Shown piece after piece: positions 7,762 to 14,578 of a stretch of DNA of 19,842 nucleotides. Within the stretch, counting starts at the first letter, position 1. Every line of letters begins with the position of its first letter. This DNA is from JBCBJX01 sp038522735 (lineage in GTDB: Bacteria; Pseudomonadota; Alphaproteobacteria; Caulobacterales; Parvularculaceae): NCBI GenBank assembly GCA_038522735.1, contig JBCBJX010000055.1, positions 1-19,842 on the forward strand. Direction: 5' to 3'. The notes beneath the pieces were generated by a model. It was not told the DNA's origin, searched no databases, and saw nothing but the letters and a program-made list of their open reading frames with translations. A program made the translations under genes and the position numbers.

Positions 7762-8814
7762 CTATTTCAGCAGGCGGGAGACGACGTCGGCGGTATGGTT
7801 CACCAGCGGAATGACCCGGGCGTAGTTGAGCCGCGTCGGCCCGATGACGCCGACGACGCCGACGATGCGCCGCGAGGCGTCCCGGTACGGCGCGGCGATC
7901 ACGGAGGAGCCGGACAACGAAAAGAGCCGGTTCTCCGAGCCGATGAAGATACGCACGCCGTCGCCGTCCCGCGCCGCCTGCAGGAGGTCGATGACCTCGC
8001 GCTTTTTCTCGAGGTCTTCGAACAGCATGCGCACGCGCTCGATATCGTCCGCCTCCGCCTCATCCAGAAGGTGAGCGCGCCCGCGGATGATGAGGGAGGC
8101 GTCCTCGCCTTCGCCCGCCTGGTCGGCGACGCCCGCTTCGACGAGCCGGGCGGTGAGGCGGTCGAGCTCGGTGCGCTCGTCCGCGATCTCGCGCAGAACG
8201 TCGGCGCGCGCTTCCGTCAGCGTACGGCCCCGGAGGCGGGCGTTGAGGTAGTTCCCGGCCTGAACGAGCGCCGCCGGCGGCAGCCCGGGCGGGAGGGCGA
8301 CCACCCGGTTCTCCACTTTCCCATCGTCGCCGACGAGCACGACCAGCGCCTGGTTCGGCCCAGCCGATACGAACTCGATGTGTTTCAGCGCCGCCTCTTC
8401 GCCGCCCGAGGGCGTCATGACGAGGGAGGCTGTCTTGGTGAGGCCTGAAAGCCTTGTCGCGGCCTCGGCGAGGGCGGCTTCGACGGCGGCGTCGCCCTCG
8501 CCCATCTCCCGCTCAATGGCGGCGCGCTCCTCCGTGGAGAGATCGCCGATCTCCATGAGGCCGTCGACGAAGAGGCGGAGGCCCCGCTCCGTCGGCAGGC
8601 GCCCCGCCGAGATGTGGGGCGCGTATAAAAGGCCCATATCCGTGAGGTCCGCCATCACATTGCGGATAGTGGCGGGCGAGACGCCGAGCGCCGCGCCTTG
8701 GGAAAGGGTGCGCGAGCCGACCGGCTCGCCGCTTTCAAGATACGTTTCGACCAGCCGGCGGAAGACTTCCCGCGAGCGGTCGTCGAGATCGGAAAGCAGC
8801 GGCTGATCGCTCAT
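7762..8814 (-). CDS. hrcA: Heat-inducible transcription repressor HrcA
   Basis: HrcA binds CIRCE operators, typically before groESL in alphaproteobacteria, and depends on GroEL for activity. The 350-residue protein has a winged-helix N-terminus (REVFRRLVETYLESGEPVGS, then SPATIRNVMADLTDMGLLYA and SAGRLPTERGLRLFVDGL), a GAF-like middle and insertion region, and the typical end VGVIGPTRLNYARVIPLVNH. Length and motifs are normal. No CIRCE site was found in this window, so its target operator lies elsewhere. The ATG at 8814 has no good ribosome-binding site, and a possible RpoH promoter ends only a few bases upstream, so a leaderless transcript is possible. The gene is divergent from rph, the usual alphaproteobacterial context. 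Confidence 0.96.
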   Translation of the reverse strand: MSDQPLLSDLDDRSREVFRRLVETYLESGEPVGSRTLSQGAALGVSPATIRNVMADLTDMGLLYAPHISAGRLPTERGLRLFVDGLMEIGDLSTEERAAIEREMGEGDAAVEAALAEAATRLSGLTKTASLVMTPSGGEEAALKHIEFVSAGPNQALVVLVGDDGKVENRVVALPPGLPPAALVQAGNYLNARLRGRTLTEARADVLREIADERTELDRLTARLVEAGVADQAGEGEDASLIIRGRAHLLDEAEADDIERVRMLFEDLEKKREVIDLLQAARDGDGVRIFIGSENRLFSLSGSSVIAAPYRDASRRIVGVVGVIGPTRLNYARVIPLVNHTADVVSRLLK

Positions 8815-8821
8815 GCTGACG

Positions 8822-8850
8822 AGATAAGCCGCCCAGCCCCCCGCGTGAAG
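8822..8850 (-). promoter_or_regulatory. Possible RpoH promoter of hrcA-grpE
   Basis: On the minus strand CTTC (8850-8847), an 18-nt spacer and CTTATCT (8828-8822) match the consensus CTTG-N17/18-CYTATNT with one mismatch in the -35. It has the same spacing as the dnaK promoter. The expected start point (about 8814-8816) coincides with the hrcA ATG, which would make the message leaderless. Only one element is perfect, so confidence is limited. Confidence 0.4.
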
Positions 8851-8869
8851 TTGCGAAGCCTGTTCTTCC

Positions 8870-8969
8870 GGCCGTCCTTCGCGACGGCGCTGCGCGCCTC
8901 CTCAGGACGAAGTCTGCACAGTCTTCATCCTGAGGAGCTCGCGGAACACGGGCGTCACGAAGGACGGCC
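8870..8969. repeat. REP-like palindromic repeat pair, copy A (units converging)
   Basis: Two related units of about 43 and 47 nt, 8870-8912 and 8923-8969, lie in opposite orientation with a 10-nt spacer. Their shared ends are GGCCGTCCTTCGCGACG on one side and CTCCTCAGGACGAAG on the other (one base changed in the second unit, CTTCATCCTGAGGAG). The pair can fold into a long hairpin. The same unit occurs twice more at 9770-9881. Repeats containing 'TCCTCAGGA(T/C)GA' are common between genes in alphaproteobacterial chromosomes, so a REP-type dispersed element is likely. Confidence 0.8.
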
Positions 8970-9040
8970 GCGCGCACGGGCCATGACGAACGGGACGATC
9001 TCGTCTAGGAGCGCCCGAAACCGCAACAGAAAGTCAGCCC

Positions 9041-9757
9041 ATGAGACCCTCCGGCCGCGCCTTCGACGAGCTTCGCGCCGTCTCCCTCGAACCCGGCTTC
9101 GCCAAGCACGCCGAGGGCTCCTGCCTCGCGAAATTCGGCGACACCCACGTTCTCTGCGCGGCGAGCTGGGAGGAGAGCGTGCCGCCCTGGATGCGGGGCC
9201 AAGGGAAAGGCTGGGTGACGGCGGAATACGGCATGCTGCCGCGCGCGACCCATACCCGCGGCCGGCGCGAGGCGAAGTCCGGCCCCTCAGGCCGCACCCA
9301 AGAGATCCAGCGGCTCATCGGCCGGTCCTTGCGCGCGGTTGTCGATTTCAAGACCCTCGGCGAGCGGCAGATCCAGATCGACTGCGACGTCATCCAGGCC
9401 GACGGCGGCACCCGCACGGCCGCCATCACCGGGGCCTACGTCGCCCTCGCCCAGGCGATTCACTGGGCGGTGACTGACGGCGTCATCGAGAAATCGCCGA
9501 TCACCGGATCCGTCGCCGCGATCTCCTGCGGGCTCTATAAAGGCGCGCCGGTGCTGGATCTCGATTACGCGGAAGACTCCAACGCCGACGCCGACTCCAA
9601 TTTCGTCATCACCGGCGAGAGCGGCCTCGTTGAAATCCAGGCGACGGCGGAGGGCGACCCGTTCTCCGACGACCATTTCGCAGCGCTGATGGCCCTCGCG
9701 AAAAAGGGCTGCGCGGAGCTTGCGGCGGCCCAGCGAGAAGCGCTGGCGTCTCTCTAA
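9041..9757 (+). CDS. rph: Ribonuclease PH
   Basis: RNase PH is a phosphate-dependent 3'-5' exoribonuclease that trims tRNA 3' ends in the cytoplasm. The 238-residue length is normal. Diagnostic stretches are MRPSGRAFDELRAVSLEPGF, the FGDTHVLCAAS core, GWVTAEYGMLPRATHTRGRR, SGRTQEIQRLIGRSLRAVVD, DCDVIQADGGTRTAAITGAY and GLVEIQATAEGDPFS. The ATG at 9041 is the first in frame giving the conserved start. It is divergent from hrcA-grpE as in many alphaproteobacteria, but rdgB (the common next gene) is absent and an acyltransferase follows. REP-like palindromes flank the gene on both sides, and the downstream copy begins 12 nt after the stop, so it may act as a transcript end. Confidence 0.98.
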   Translation: MRPSGRAFDELRAVSLEPGFAKHAEGSCLAKFGDTHVLCAASWEESVPPWMRGQGKGWVTAEYGMLPRATHTRGRREAKSGPSGRTQEIQRLIGRSLRAVVDFKTLGERQIQIDCDVIQADGGTRTAAITGAYVALAQAIHWAVTDGVIEKSPITGSVAAISCGLYKGAPVLDLDYAEDSNADADSNFVITGESGLVEIQATAEGDPFSDDHFAALMALAKKGCAELAAAQREALASL

Positions 9758-9769
9758 AATCAGGCGCCT

Positions 9770-9881
9770 CTTCGTCCTGAGGAGACGGGCGCAAGCCCGG
9801 CGTCGCGAAGGACGGCCGGGGGGGCGCGCGCCGGCGGCCCGTCCTTCGCGACGCCTGCTTCGCAGGCTCCTCAGGACGAAG
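9770..9881. repeat. REP-like palindromic repeat pair, copy B (units diverging)
   Basis: Two units, 9770-9817 and 9836-9881, carry the same ends as copy A (CTTCGTCCTGAGGAG and CGTCGCGAAGGACGG in the first; the reverse complement in the second). Each has its own inner hairpin, for example GCCTGCTTCGCAGGC at 9853-9867. Here the units are arranged opposite to copy A, with the CTCCTCAGGACGAAG ends pointing outwards. The element fills nearly all the 176-nt gap between rph and the acyltransferase gene. Confidence 0.8.
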
Positions 9882-9933
9882 ATCGCTCATTTTCGACTTT
9901 TTCGCGCCTGAGACCGCCTCTACTTTCCGCCCC

Positions 9934-10905
9934 ATGGACGTACAGACCGCCCCAGCCCCGGCCGCCAAGCGGCCCTCGACCATCGACCGCGGGGAGATGC
10001 AGCGCGCCCTCGAGCGCGGTCCGTACACCGAGGAGGGCGTCCACGTCGTCGATCAGATGATCCGCGACCGGGCTAAGGGGCTGCGCTCCCTTAAAATCTG
10101 GCCGCTCATCCGGCCCGCCCTTTACGCCTTTCTCGGCTACGGCAAGGCGAAGCCGATGTGCGACCGGGTCTATCATCTGCCAGCGGACGAGATCTTCACC
10201 ACCGTCCGCGACGAACTCGGCCTTCATGTCGAAGCGACGGGGCTGGAGAACATCCCGACCGAGGGCCCGTTCATCCTCGCGCCGAACCACCCGACGGGGC
10301 TCTCCGACGGCATCGCGCTGCACCACATGATGAAGGACGTGCGGCCTGATCACATGGTCTTCGCGAACCGCGACGCCTATAAGGTCGGCCCGCGTCTGCG
10401 CGATTACGTCATCCCCGTGGAATGGGTGAAGGCGGGCGAGGCGCGCGATTTCGCGGGCTCGCGCGACACCCTCGTCGCGACGCTGCGCGCCGTGAAAGCC
10501 GGCATGGGCCTCGTCCTCTTCCCTTCGGGACGCATCAGTTTCCATGCGGACGGGCACCTCAACGAACAGCCCTGGCTCCCGACGGTCGTCTCCTTCCAGC
10601 GCCGCTTCGCGTGCCCGGTCGTCCCCATGCACATCGACGCGCGCAACTCCTGGTTCTATTACTGGGCGTGGAACACGAGCGCGGAACTGCGCGACATGAC
10701 GATCTTCCACGAGCTTCTCAACAAGGCCGGGAAAACCTTCCGCATGAGGATCGGCGAACCGCTGGCGCCCGAGGACCTGCCCCACGAAAGCGAGACCGAC
10801 GCCGCCTGGGCGCTCCAATGCTATGTGGAGCACGATCTGCCAGCGGGGAGAACGTGGGCGGAGCGAAGCCCCGTGCGGGAGGGACCGCCGCCGGCGCGGG
10901 ACTGA
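9934..10905 (+). CDS. PlsC-like 1-acyl-glycerol-3-phosphate acyltransferase family protein
   Basis: This is a 323-residue putative phospholipid or lipid acyltransferase that would transfer fatty acyl groups at the inner membrane. The active-site block is APNHPTGLSDG with His119 and Asp125; the spacing is H-x5-D, one residue longer than the textbook H-x4-D, as in NHPxGxxDG subfamilies. FPSGRIS (196-202) corresponds to the acceptor-binding motif. A weakly hydrophobic stretch at about 55-70 (IWPLIRPALYAFLGYG) may touch the membrane. A REP-like repeat lies just upstream and the porin gene converges from the other side, so the gene appears to be alone. Substrate (lysophospholipid, ornithine lipid or other) cannot be told. 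The ATG at 9934 lacks a strong ribosome-binding site. Confidence 0.8.
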   Translation: MDVQTAPAPAAKRPSTIDRGEMQRALERGPYTEEGVHVVDQMIRDRAKGLRSLKIWPLIRPALYAFLGYGKAKPMCDRVYHLPADEIFTTVRDELGLHVEATGLENIPTEGPFILAPNHPTGLSDGIALHHMMKDVRPDHMVFANRDAYKVGPRLRDYVIPVEWVKAGEARDFAGSRDTLVATLRAVKAGMGLVLFPSGRISFHADGHLNEQPWLPTVVSFQRRFACPVVPMHIDARNSWFYYWAWNTSAELRDMTIFHELLNKAGKTFRMRIGEPLAPEDLPHESETDAAWALQCYVEHDLPAGRTWAERSPVREGPPPARD

Positions 10906-10930
10906 CGGCGGTTCGCTCCGCTGCGTCCCC

Positions 10931-12322
10931 TCACAAAAACGCGGTCAGCTGAGAATAGCCGAAGAGCGTCCGCTCACCCTCCGGGGCGCCCGGAACGTCG
11001 CGGGTGAATTCTCCGAAGACGAACGCCGAGGCGCCGAGTTCGAGCTGCAGGCGTTTGGGAACGATCCAGAAGCGCGCCCGGGTGTCGATCACATGCCCCA
11101 TGAACGAGCCCGCTGCGCCCGTCGGGTCGCGCAGTCGGGCGATGACGAACGTGTCGGTCTTCGAGGCGAGGGAGGCGGCGGAGTAGTGGATGCGGGCGTC
11201 CCAGCGCTTTGCGCGCGCGTCGAGGCGGACGCCGGGGGCGGAGAGGTTCGCGGGCGTCAGGGGCCCGTGGAGCGAGGTGTTGTTCAGATCGCCCCGGCGG
11301 CCGCCGAAGAGCCGTTCGTACTGGTCGAAACGGTCGTCGTTCGGATCTTCATCGCCGCTCGCCCAATAGTATTGGAGCGCGATGCGGGGCCGCCAGGCGG
11401 CGTCGAAGGTGTAGCCGAGGCGGGCGATGAGCTGGGAGGCTTCGACGTCGAGATCCTGCGTATCGTCCGCCGCCGACGTCGCCCGGCGCGACCCGTAGCG
11501 GAGCGACCCTTCAATGTCGAAATCGACGCGCGCCCGCGCCGGCGCGCGATAGATGCGGCCGCCCGGGGTCGCATAACGCCGGTTCGGCGTCGGCGTTTCA
11601 TCCGTATCGGTTTCATTGACGCCGTAGACGAAGGCTTCGAGCCAGACATCGGGAAGGAGCGCCGGAAGGGCGTCGGCTCGGCGATAATGAACGCCCCAGA
11701 AACGGCGGTTCCACTGCTCTTCGTCGGCGACGATGTTGTTCTCAATGACGCTTTCGCGATCGGCCGGAAGCCGATCGACGAGGGCGACATAGAGAAGATG
11801 CAGAGCGTCGCCGCGGGGGGTCGTCGTGATCGCGTGAAGCCCCGTATAGGCCTTGATGACGTTGGCGAAATCGACCCGCTCGATCTGCCGCCGCGACGCG
11901 ATGCTGACGGTCTGGCGTCCGAGGATCCAGTCCGTCGTCGATCCCGCGCCGAGAACGCTGGGCGTCTTTATTTTCACATAGGCCTGAATGACATCGAGGG
12001 CGTTGACGAAACTGTTCGTAAGCGGTGTTCCCGCATCGTCGAGATAGCTGCGGCTGTCCTGCAGCTCGAACCCCAACGAGAAAGCGCCAGCAGTCGCCTC
12101 AGCGCCCAGAAGCGTCCGCAGGAAGAACGCCTGATCGTCGCCCTCGAAATCCCGGCGGAACTGGCCGCTGAGGGATTCGTACCGGGCGCGGCTTTCGCCG
12201 TGTACGTCGAGCCGGATCGCGGACGGCTCGTCCGCCGCGACCGCGGGCCCATATGCGAACGCCAGCCCGTAGACAGCCGCGAGCGACGCGCCCCGAGCGA
12301 GCCGCCTGCATAACGCTCCCAA
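10931..12322 (-). CDS. Alginate-export-type outer-membrane porin
   Basis: This is a beta-barrel outer-membrane protein resembling the alginate_exp/AlgE family (PF13372), members of which pass polysaccharides or small solutes. Motifs include LDVHGESRARYESLSGQFR, TDWILGRQTV..ASRRQIERVDFANV, QYYWASGDEDPNDD and FDQYERLFGGRRGDLNN, with alternating strands to the end (GYSQLTAFL). The frame is open to a TTG at 12394, but the internal TTG at 12322 is preferred. It has GGGGCGAG just upstream, gives a clean signal peptide (GALCRRLARGASLAAVYGLA, cleaved after AVA before ADEP), and lies about 78 nt behind a good promoter. That makes 463 residues. No alginate or cellulose biosynthesis genes are nearby, so a general porin role is as likely. 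Confidence 0.82.
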   Translation of the reverse strand: MGALCRRLARGASLAAVYGLAFAYGPAVAADEPSAIRLDVHGESRARYESLSGQFRRDFEGDDQAFFLRTLLGAEATAGAFSLGFELQDSRSYLDDAGTPLTNSFVNALDVIQAYVKIKTPSVLGAGSTTDWILGRQTVSIASRRQIERVDFANVIKAYTGLHAITTTPRGDALHLLYVALVDRLPADRESVIENNIVADEEQWNRRFWGVHYRRADALPALLPDVWLEAFVYGVNETDTDETPTPNRRYATPGGRIYRAPARARVDFDIEGSLRYGSRRATSAADDTQDLDVEASQLIARLGYTFDAAWRPRIALQYYWASGDEDPNDDRFDQYERLFGGRRGDLNNTSLHGPLTPANLSAPGVRLDARAKRWDARIHYSAASLASKTDTFVIARLRDPTGAAGSFMGHVIDTRARFWIVPKRLQLELGASAFVFGEFTRDVPGAPEGERTLFGYSQLTAFL

Positions 12323-12406
12323 AGTCTCGCCCCCGCGCGACAACGACAGACCGGAGCGGACGCGCGAAGGCGTCGCCGCCGCCGGCGCATGCAATTCACC
12401 GAAGCA

Positions 12407-12435
12407 ATCCTAGGTCCGAAATTCGAGCGCGACAA
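12407..12435 (-). promoter_or_regulatory. Sigma-70-type promoter of the porin gene
   Basis: On the minus strand TTGTCG (12435-12430), a 17-nt spacer and TAGGAT (12412-12407) form a standard housekeeping promoter with start near 12400. It does not overlap the divergent promoter for the secreted protein gene (12457-12485), 22 nt away. Confidence 0.5.
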
Positions 12436-12456
12436 GAGTTTTTAGATCAAAAAAAG

Positions 12457-12485
12457 TTGATTTTATTGCGGCTCCGTCCTATGGT
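12457..12485 (+). promoter_or_regulatory. Sigma-70-type promoter of the small secreted protein gene
   Basis: TTGATT (12457-12462), a 17-nt spacer and TATGGT (12480-12485) lie about 30 nt before the ATG at 12514, within an AT-rich patch with T- and A-runs (12439-12465). Confidence 0.5.
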
Positions 12486-12513
12486 GCGTGTACGGGCGAA
12501 CCGGGAGGAACCA

Positions 12514-12879
12514 ATGAGACGCCTTATGTTCATCAGCCTCATGACGGCTGGCCTTGCGACCGCCGCTTCTGCGCAGGACGCGAACCGCCTTCTTGAGATC
12601 AGGATCTCCGGCGACCGGGGCTGGGTCGTCTCCTGCACCCTTGATCGCGGCGACGACGCGCCCGTGGAAGCGACGCGCCGCGGGCGCGGCGATATTGAGA
12701 CCATCGCCGCGCGCGGCGTCCTCAGCGGCTCGTGCGATTATTCCGGCCCGACGGGCAGCGGCGATATGAAGATCGTCTTCACCGACGAAAACTTCCCGGA
12801 GAAGTGCCCGTTTCGGCAGGAAGCCGGGCGCTGCGTCGGCCGCTTCGGCGCGGATGAAACGGGGACGTTCAGCTTCTGA
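12514..12879 (+). CDS. Small secreted cysteine-containing protein, unknown
   Basis: A 121-residue protein with a clear signal peptide (MRRLMFISLMTAGLATAASA, cleaved before Gln21). The mature part of about 101 residues has four cysteines (41, 74, 98, 107), which could make two disulfides in the periplasm, and no membrane segment or lipobox. The ATG has a strong GGGAGGA site (12503-12509) and its own promoter. It is divergent from the porin gene and converges on the ABC ATPase gene, with a perfect hairpin between them. I do not recognise the family; a role in the periplasm is all that can be said. Confidence 0.8.
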   Translation: MRRLMFISLMTAGLATAASAQDANRLLEIRISGDRGWVVSCTLDRGDDAPVEATRRGRGDIETIAARGVLSGSCDYSGPTGSGDMKIVFTDENFPEKCPFRQEAGRCVGRFGADETGTFSF

Positions 12880-12888
12880 AGCGAAGCC

Positions 12889-12911
12889 GGGCGGCCGCTA
12901 GGCGGCCGCCC
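12889..12911. terminator. Perfect GC hairpin between convergent genes
   Basis: A perfect 10-bp inverted repeat pairs 12889-12898 with 12902-12911 around a 3-nt loop. It lies 9 nt after the stop of the secreted-protein gene, and its loop contains most of the TAG stop of the ABC gene from the other strand. No T-run follows on either strand, so if it terminates transcription it would need help from Rho or act as an RNA 3'-end stabiliser. Confidence 0.5.
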
Positions 12912-13833
12912 CGTATGTCAGTTCAAGGAAGACATCCTCAAGATCGGCTTCTTCCGTTGTAATGTCGCGGACGCTCACGCCCGCAGCGTTCAGCCGCTCC
13001 ATGATGAGCCCGACGCGCGTTTCAGACGGTTTGTACGGGATCGAAATCCGGCCGTCGGGCGCGATGGAGCCCTCGAACGGCGCGAGGTCCGGCGCGACGG
13101 TGAGCGGTTCCTGCGGCGTCACAAGCAGGATTTTGCGGTCGAGGGAGGCGATGAGTTCGTCCTTCGGCTTGTCCGTCACCACCTCGCCCTCATTGATGAT
13201 GGCGATGCGGTCGCACAGCTCCTGTGCTTCTTCCAGATAGTGCGTGGTCAGAACGACTGTCGTGCCGCGCCTGTTGAGCTCGACGACATACTCCCAGAGC
13301 TGGCGACGCAGCTCGATATCGACGCCGGCCGTCGGCTCGTCGAGAATGAGGACGGGCGGCTCGTGCACCATGGCCTTCGCGACGAGGAGCCGCCGCTTCA
13401 TGCCGCCCGACAGCATCCGCACGTAAGCGTCAGCTTTGTCTTCCAAGCCGAGGGCGCGGAGGAGCTCCATGGTCCGGCGCTTTTCCGGCGGCACGCCGTA
13501 GAGACCCGCCTGGATTTCGAGCCCCTCTTTCGGGGTGAAGAAGACGTCGGCCGTGATCTCCTGCGGCACGACGCCGATGGACGCCTTCGCCGAGCGCGGG
13601 TTCGCGTCGATATCAAAGCCCCAGATGCTCGCAGCGCCGGACGTCTTGGTGACGAGCCCGGCGAGGATGTTGATGAGGGTCGATTTGCCCGCGCCGTTCG
13701 GGCCGAGGAGGCCGTAGATCGAACCGACGGGCACGTCGAGGGAAACGCCTTTCAGGGCCTCTTTCGGCGGCGATTTCTTCGTCCCTGCATAGGTCTTGCG
13801 CAGGTCCTTCACGGCGATCGCGCTGTCGGTCAC
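12898..13833 (-). CDS. ABC transporter ATP-binding protein (ABC-2 / drug or polysaccharide exporter type)
   Basis: This is a 311-residue cytoplasmic ATPase subunit of an ABC exporter. Visible motifs are Walker A GPNGAGKST (44-52), the Q-loop VVPQE (Gln91), the signature LSGGMKRR (141-148), Walker B LILDEPTAGVD (162-172) and the H-loop His198. The C-terminal 80 residues form an accessory domain as in CcmA/NodI-like exporters. The GTG at 13833 is chosen because it gives VTDSAIAVKDLRKTY; the frame is open 20 more codons to a TTG. No membrane permease gene adjoins it: downstream is the convergent secreted-protein gene, upstream the divergent zf-CHCC gene. Its membrane partner must therefore be encoded elsewhere. 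The substrate is unknown. Confidence 0.93.
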   Translation of the reverse strand: MTDSAIAVKDLRKTYAGTKKSPPKEALKGVSLDVPVGSIYGLLGPNGAGKSTLINILAGLVTKTSGAASIWGFDIDANPRSAKASIGVVPQEITADVFFTPKEGLEIQAGLYGVPPEKRRTMELLRALGLEDKADAYVRMLSGGMKRRLLVAKAMVHEPPVLILDEPTAGVDIELRRQLWEYVVELNRRGTTVVLTTHYLEEAQELCDRIAIINEGEVVTDKPKDELIASLDRKILLVTPQEPLTVAPDLAPFEGSIAPDGRISIPYKPSETRVGLIMERLNAAGVSVRDITTEEADLEDVFLELTYGAAA

Positions 13834-13941
13834 GGGCGGGCCTTTCGTTCCGGGCGGTCCGCGGGATATCGGTCCGCTCCGCGGCCCGGTCAATGCGCGA
13901 CGGCTTGACGGGCGGCGGCGCGGCGGCGTTTATCCGCGCCC

Positions 13942-14151
13942 ATGATGTCCGAAAAGCGCCCCCTGTCGCCGTCCCATCCGTCCGTCGCGCCGCCGCCGCC
14001 GGAGACGATCTACGTCTCGGAGCGCCGGGTGGCCTGCGACGGAGGCGGCGGCGCGCTCGGCCATCCGATCGTCTGGTATTCGCTGGAGGACGGGCGGGCC
14101 GAGTGCATGTATTGCGACCGGCTTTTCATCTACGACCCTTCCAAAGCCTGA
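13942..14151 (+). CDS. Zinc-finger protein of the zf-CHCC family (NDUFS6-like)
   Basis: A 69-residue protein with Cys32, His41, Cys55 and Cys58 in the pattern ACDGGGGALGHPIVWY then CMYCDRLF. This is the CHCC zinc-binding motif of NDUFS6, an accessory subunit of respiratory complex I in mitochondria and alphaproteobacteria. A role in complex I assembly or stability is inferred from the family. The N-terminus (about 20 residues, Pro-rich) is variable. Two ATGs in a row (13942, 13945) make the start uncertain by one residue. The gene is divergent from the ABC ATPase gene and stands alone. Confidence 0.88.
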   Translation: MMSEKRPLSPSHPSVAPPPPETIYVSERRVACDGGGGALGHPIVWYSLEDGRAECMYCDRLFIYDPSKA

Positions 14152-14259
14152 CCGAAGCAGCCGATATTCGTCTTAACTTCGCGTCGGCGACGTTACGCTC
14201 GTGAAAGCGCCGCCGGATTATCGCCTGTCCCGGTCCGCAGCCTCCTGAGAGAACACGCC

Positions 14260-14571
14260 ATGTCCCGCCTTCCGCGCCCGCTCGCCGCAACCGCCCTCGC
14301 CCTCAGCCTTTCAGCCTGCGCGACGCCCTTCCCGATGGGCGTTCTTTATACGGATGTCGACGTTCCGGCCGGCGCGGCCGCGGGCACGTCTGCGACCAAG
14401 GAAGGGCGCGCCTGCATCCAGTCCTATTTCGGGCTGATCGCAACGGGCGACGGCTCCGTCGACACCGCCAAGCGCGAAGGCGGCATCACGCGGATTGCGT
14501 CCGTCGATGTCGAGGTGTCGAACATCCTCGGCTTCATCGGCGAATACTGCACGGTTGTGCGCGGCAACTGA
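14260..14571 (+). CDS. TRL-like family lipoprotein
   Basis: A 103-residue probable lipoprotein. The signal peptide ends in the lipobox LSAC (Cys19). The mature part has the TRL-like (PF13146) pattern: GVLYTDV, EGRACIQSYFGLIATGDGSV, AKREGGITRIASVDVE, and NILGFIGEYCTVVRGN at the end. Two further cysteines (52 and 97) could pair. The function of the family is not known. It follows the zf-CHCC gene by about 108 nt on the same strand and converges with the glyoxalase gene only 7 nt away. Confidence 0.8.
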   Translation: MSRLPRPLAATALALSLSACATPFPMGVLYTDVDVPAGAAAGTSATKEGRACIQSYFGLIATGDGSVDTAKREGGITRIASVDVEVSNILGFIGEYCTVVRGN

Positions 14572-14578
14572 GCCGCGC

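Noticed and set aside
9034..9429. Minus-strand frames within rph (also 9287-9676)
   Set aside because: Antisense to a strongly conserved enzyme with no supporting signals.
8870..9881. CRISPR array or insertion-sequence ends around rph
   Set aside because: The repeats are inverted palindromic pairs with no regular spacers and no transposase; a REP-like element fits better.
10823..12313. A 496-codon plus-strand frame opposite the porin gene
   Set aside because: Low-complexity Arg/Glu/Ala/Val composition, overlaps the acyltransferase end, and lies antisense to a gene with a good barrel pattern and signal peptide.
13240..13908. A 222-codon plus-strand frame opposite the ABC ATPase gene
   Set aside because: Shadow of a gene with all ABC motifs; no start signal.
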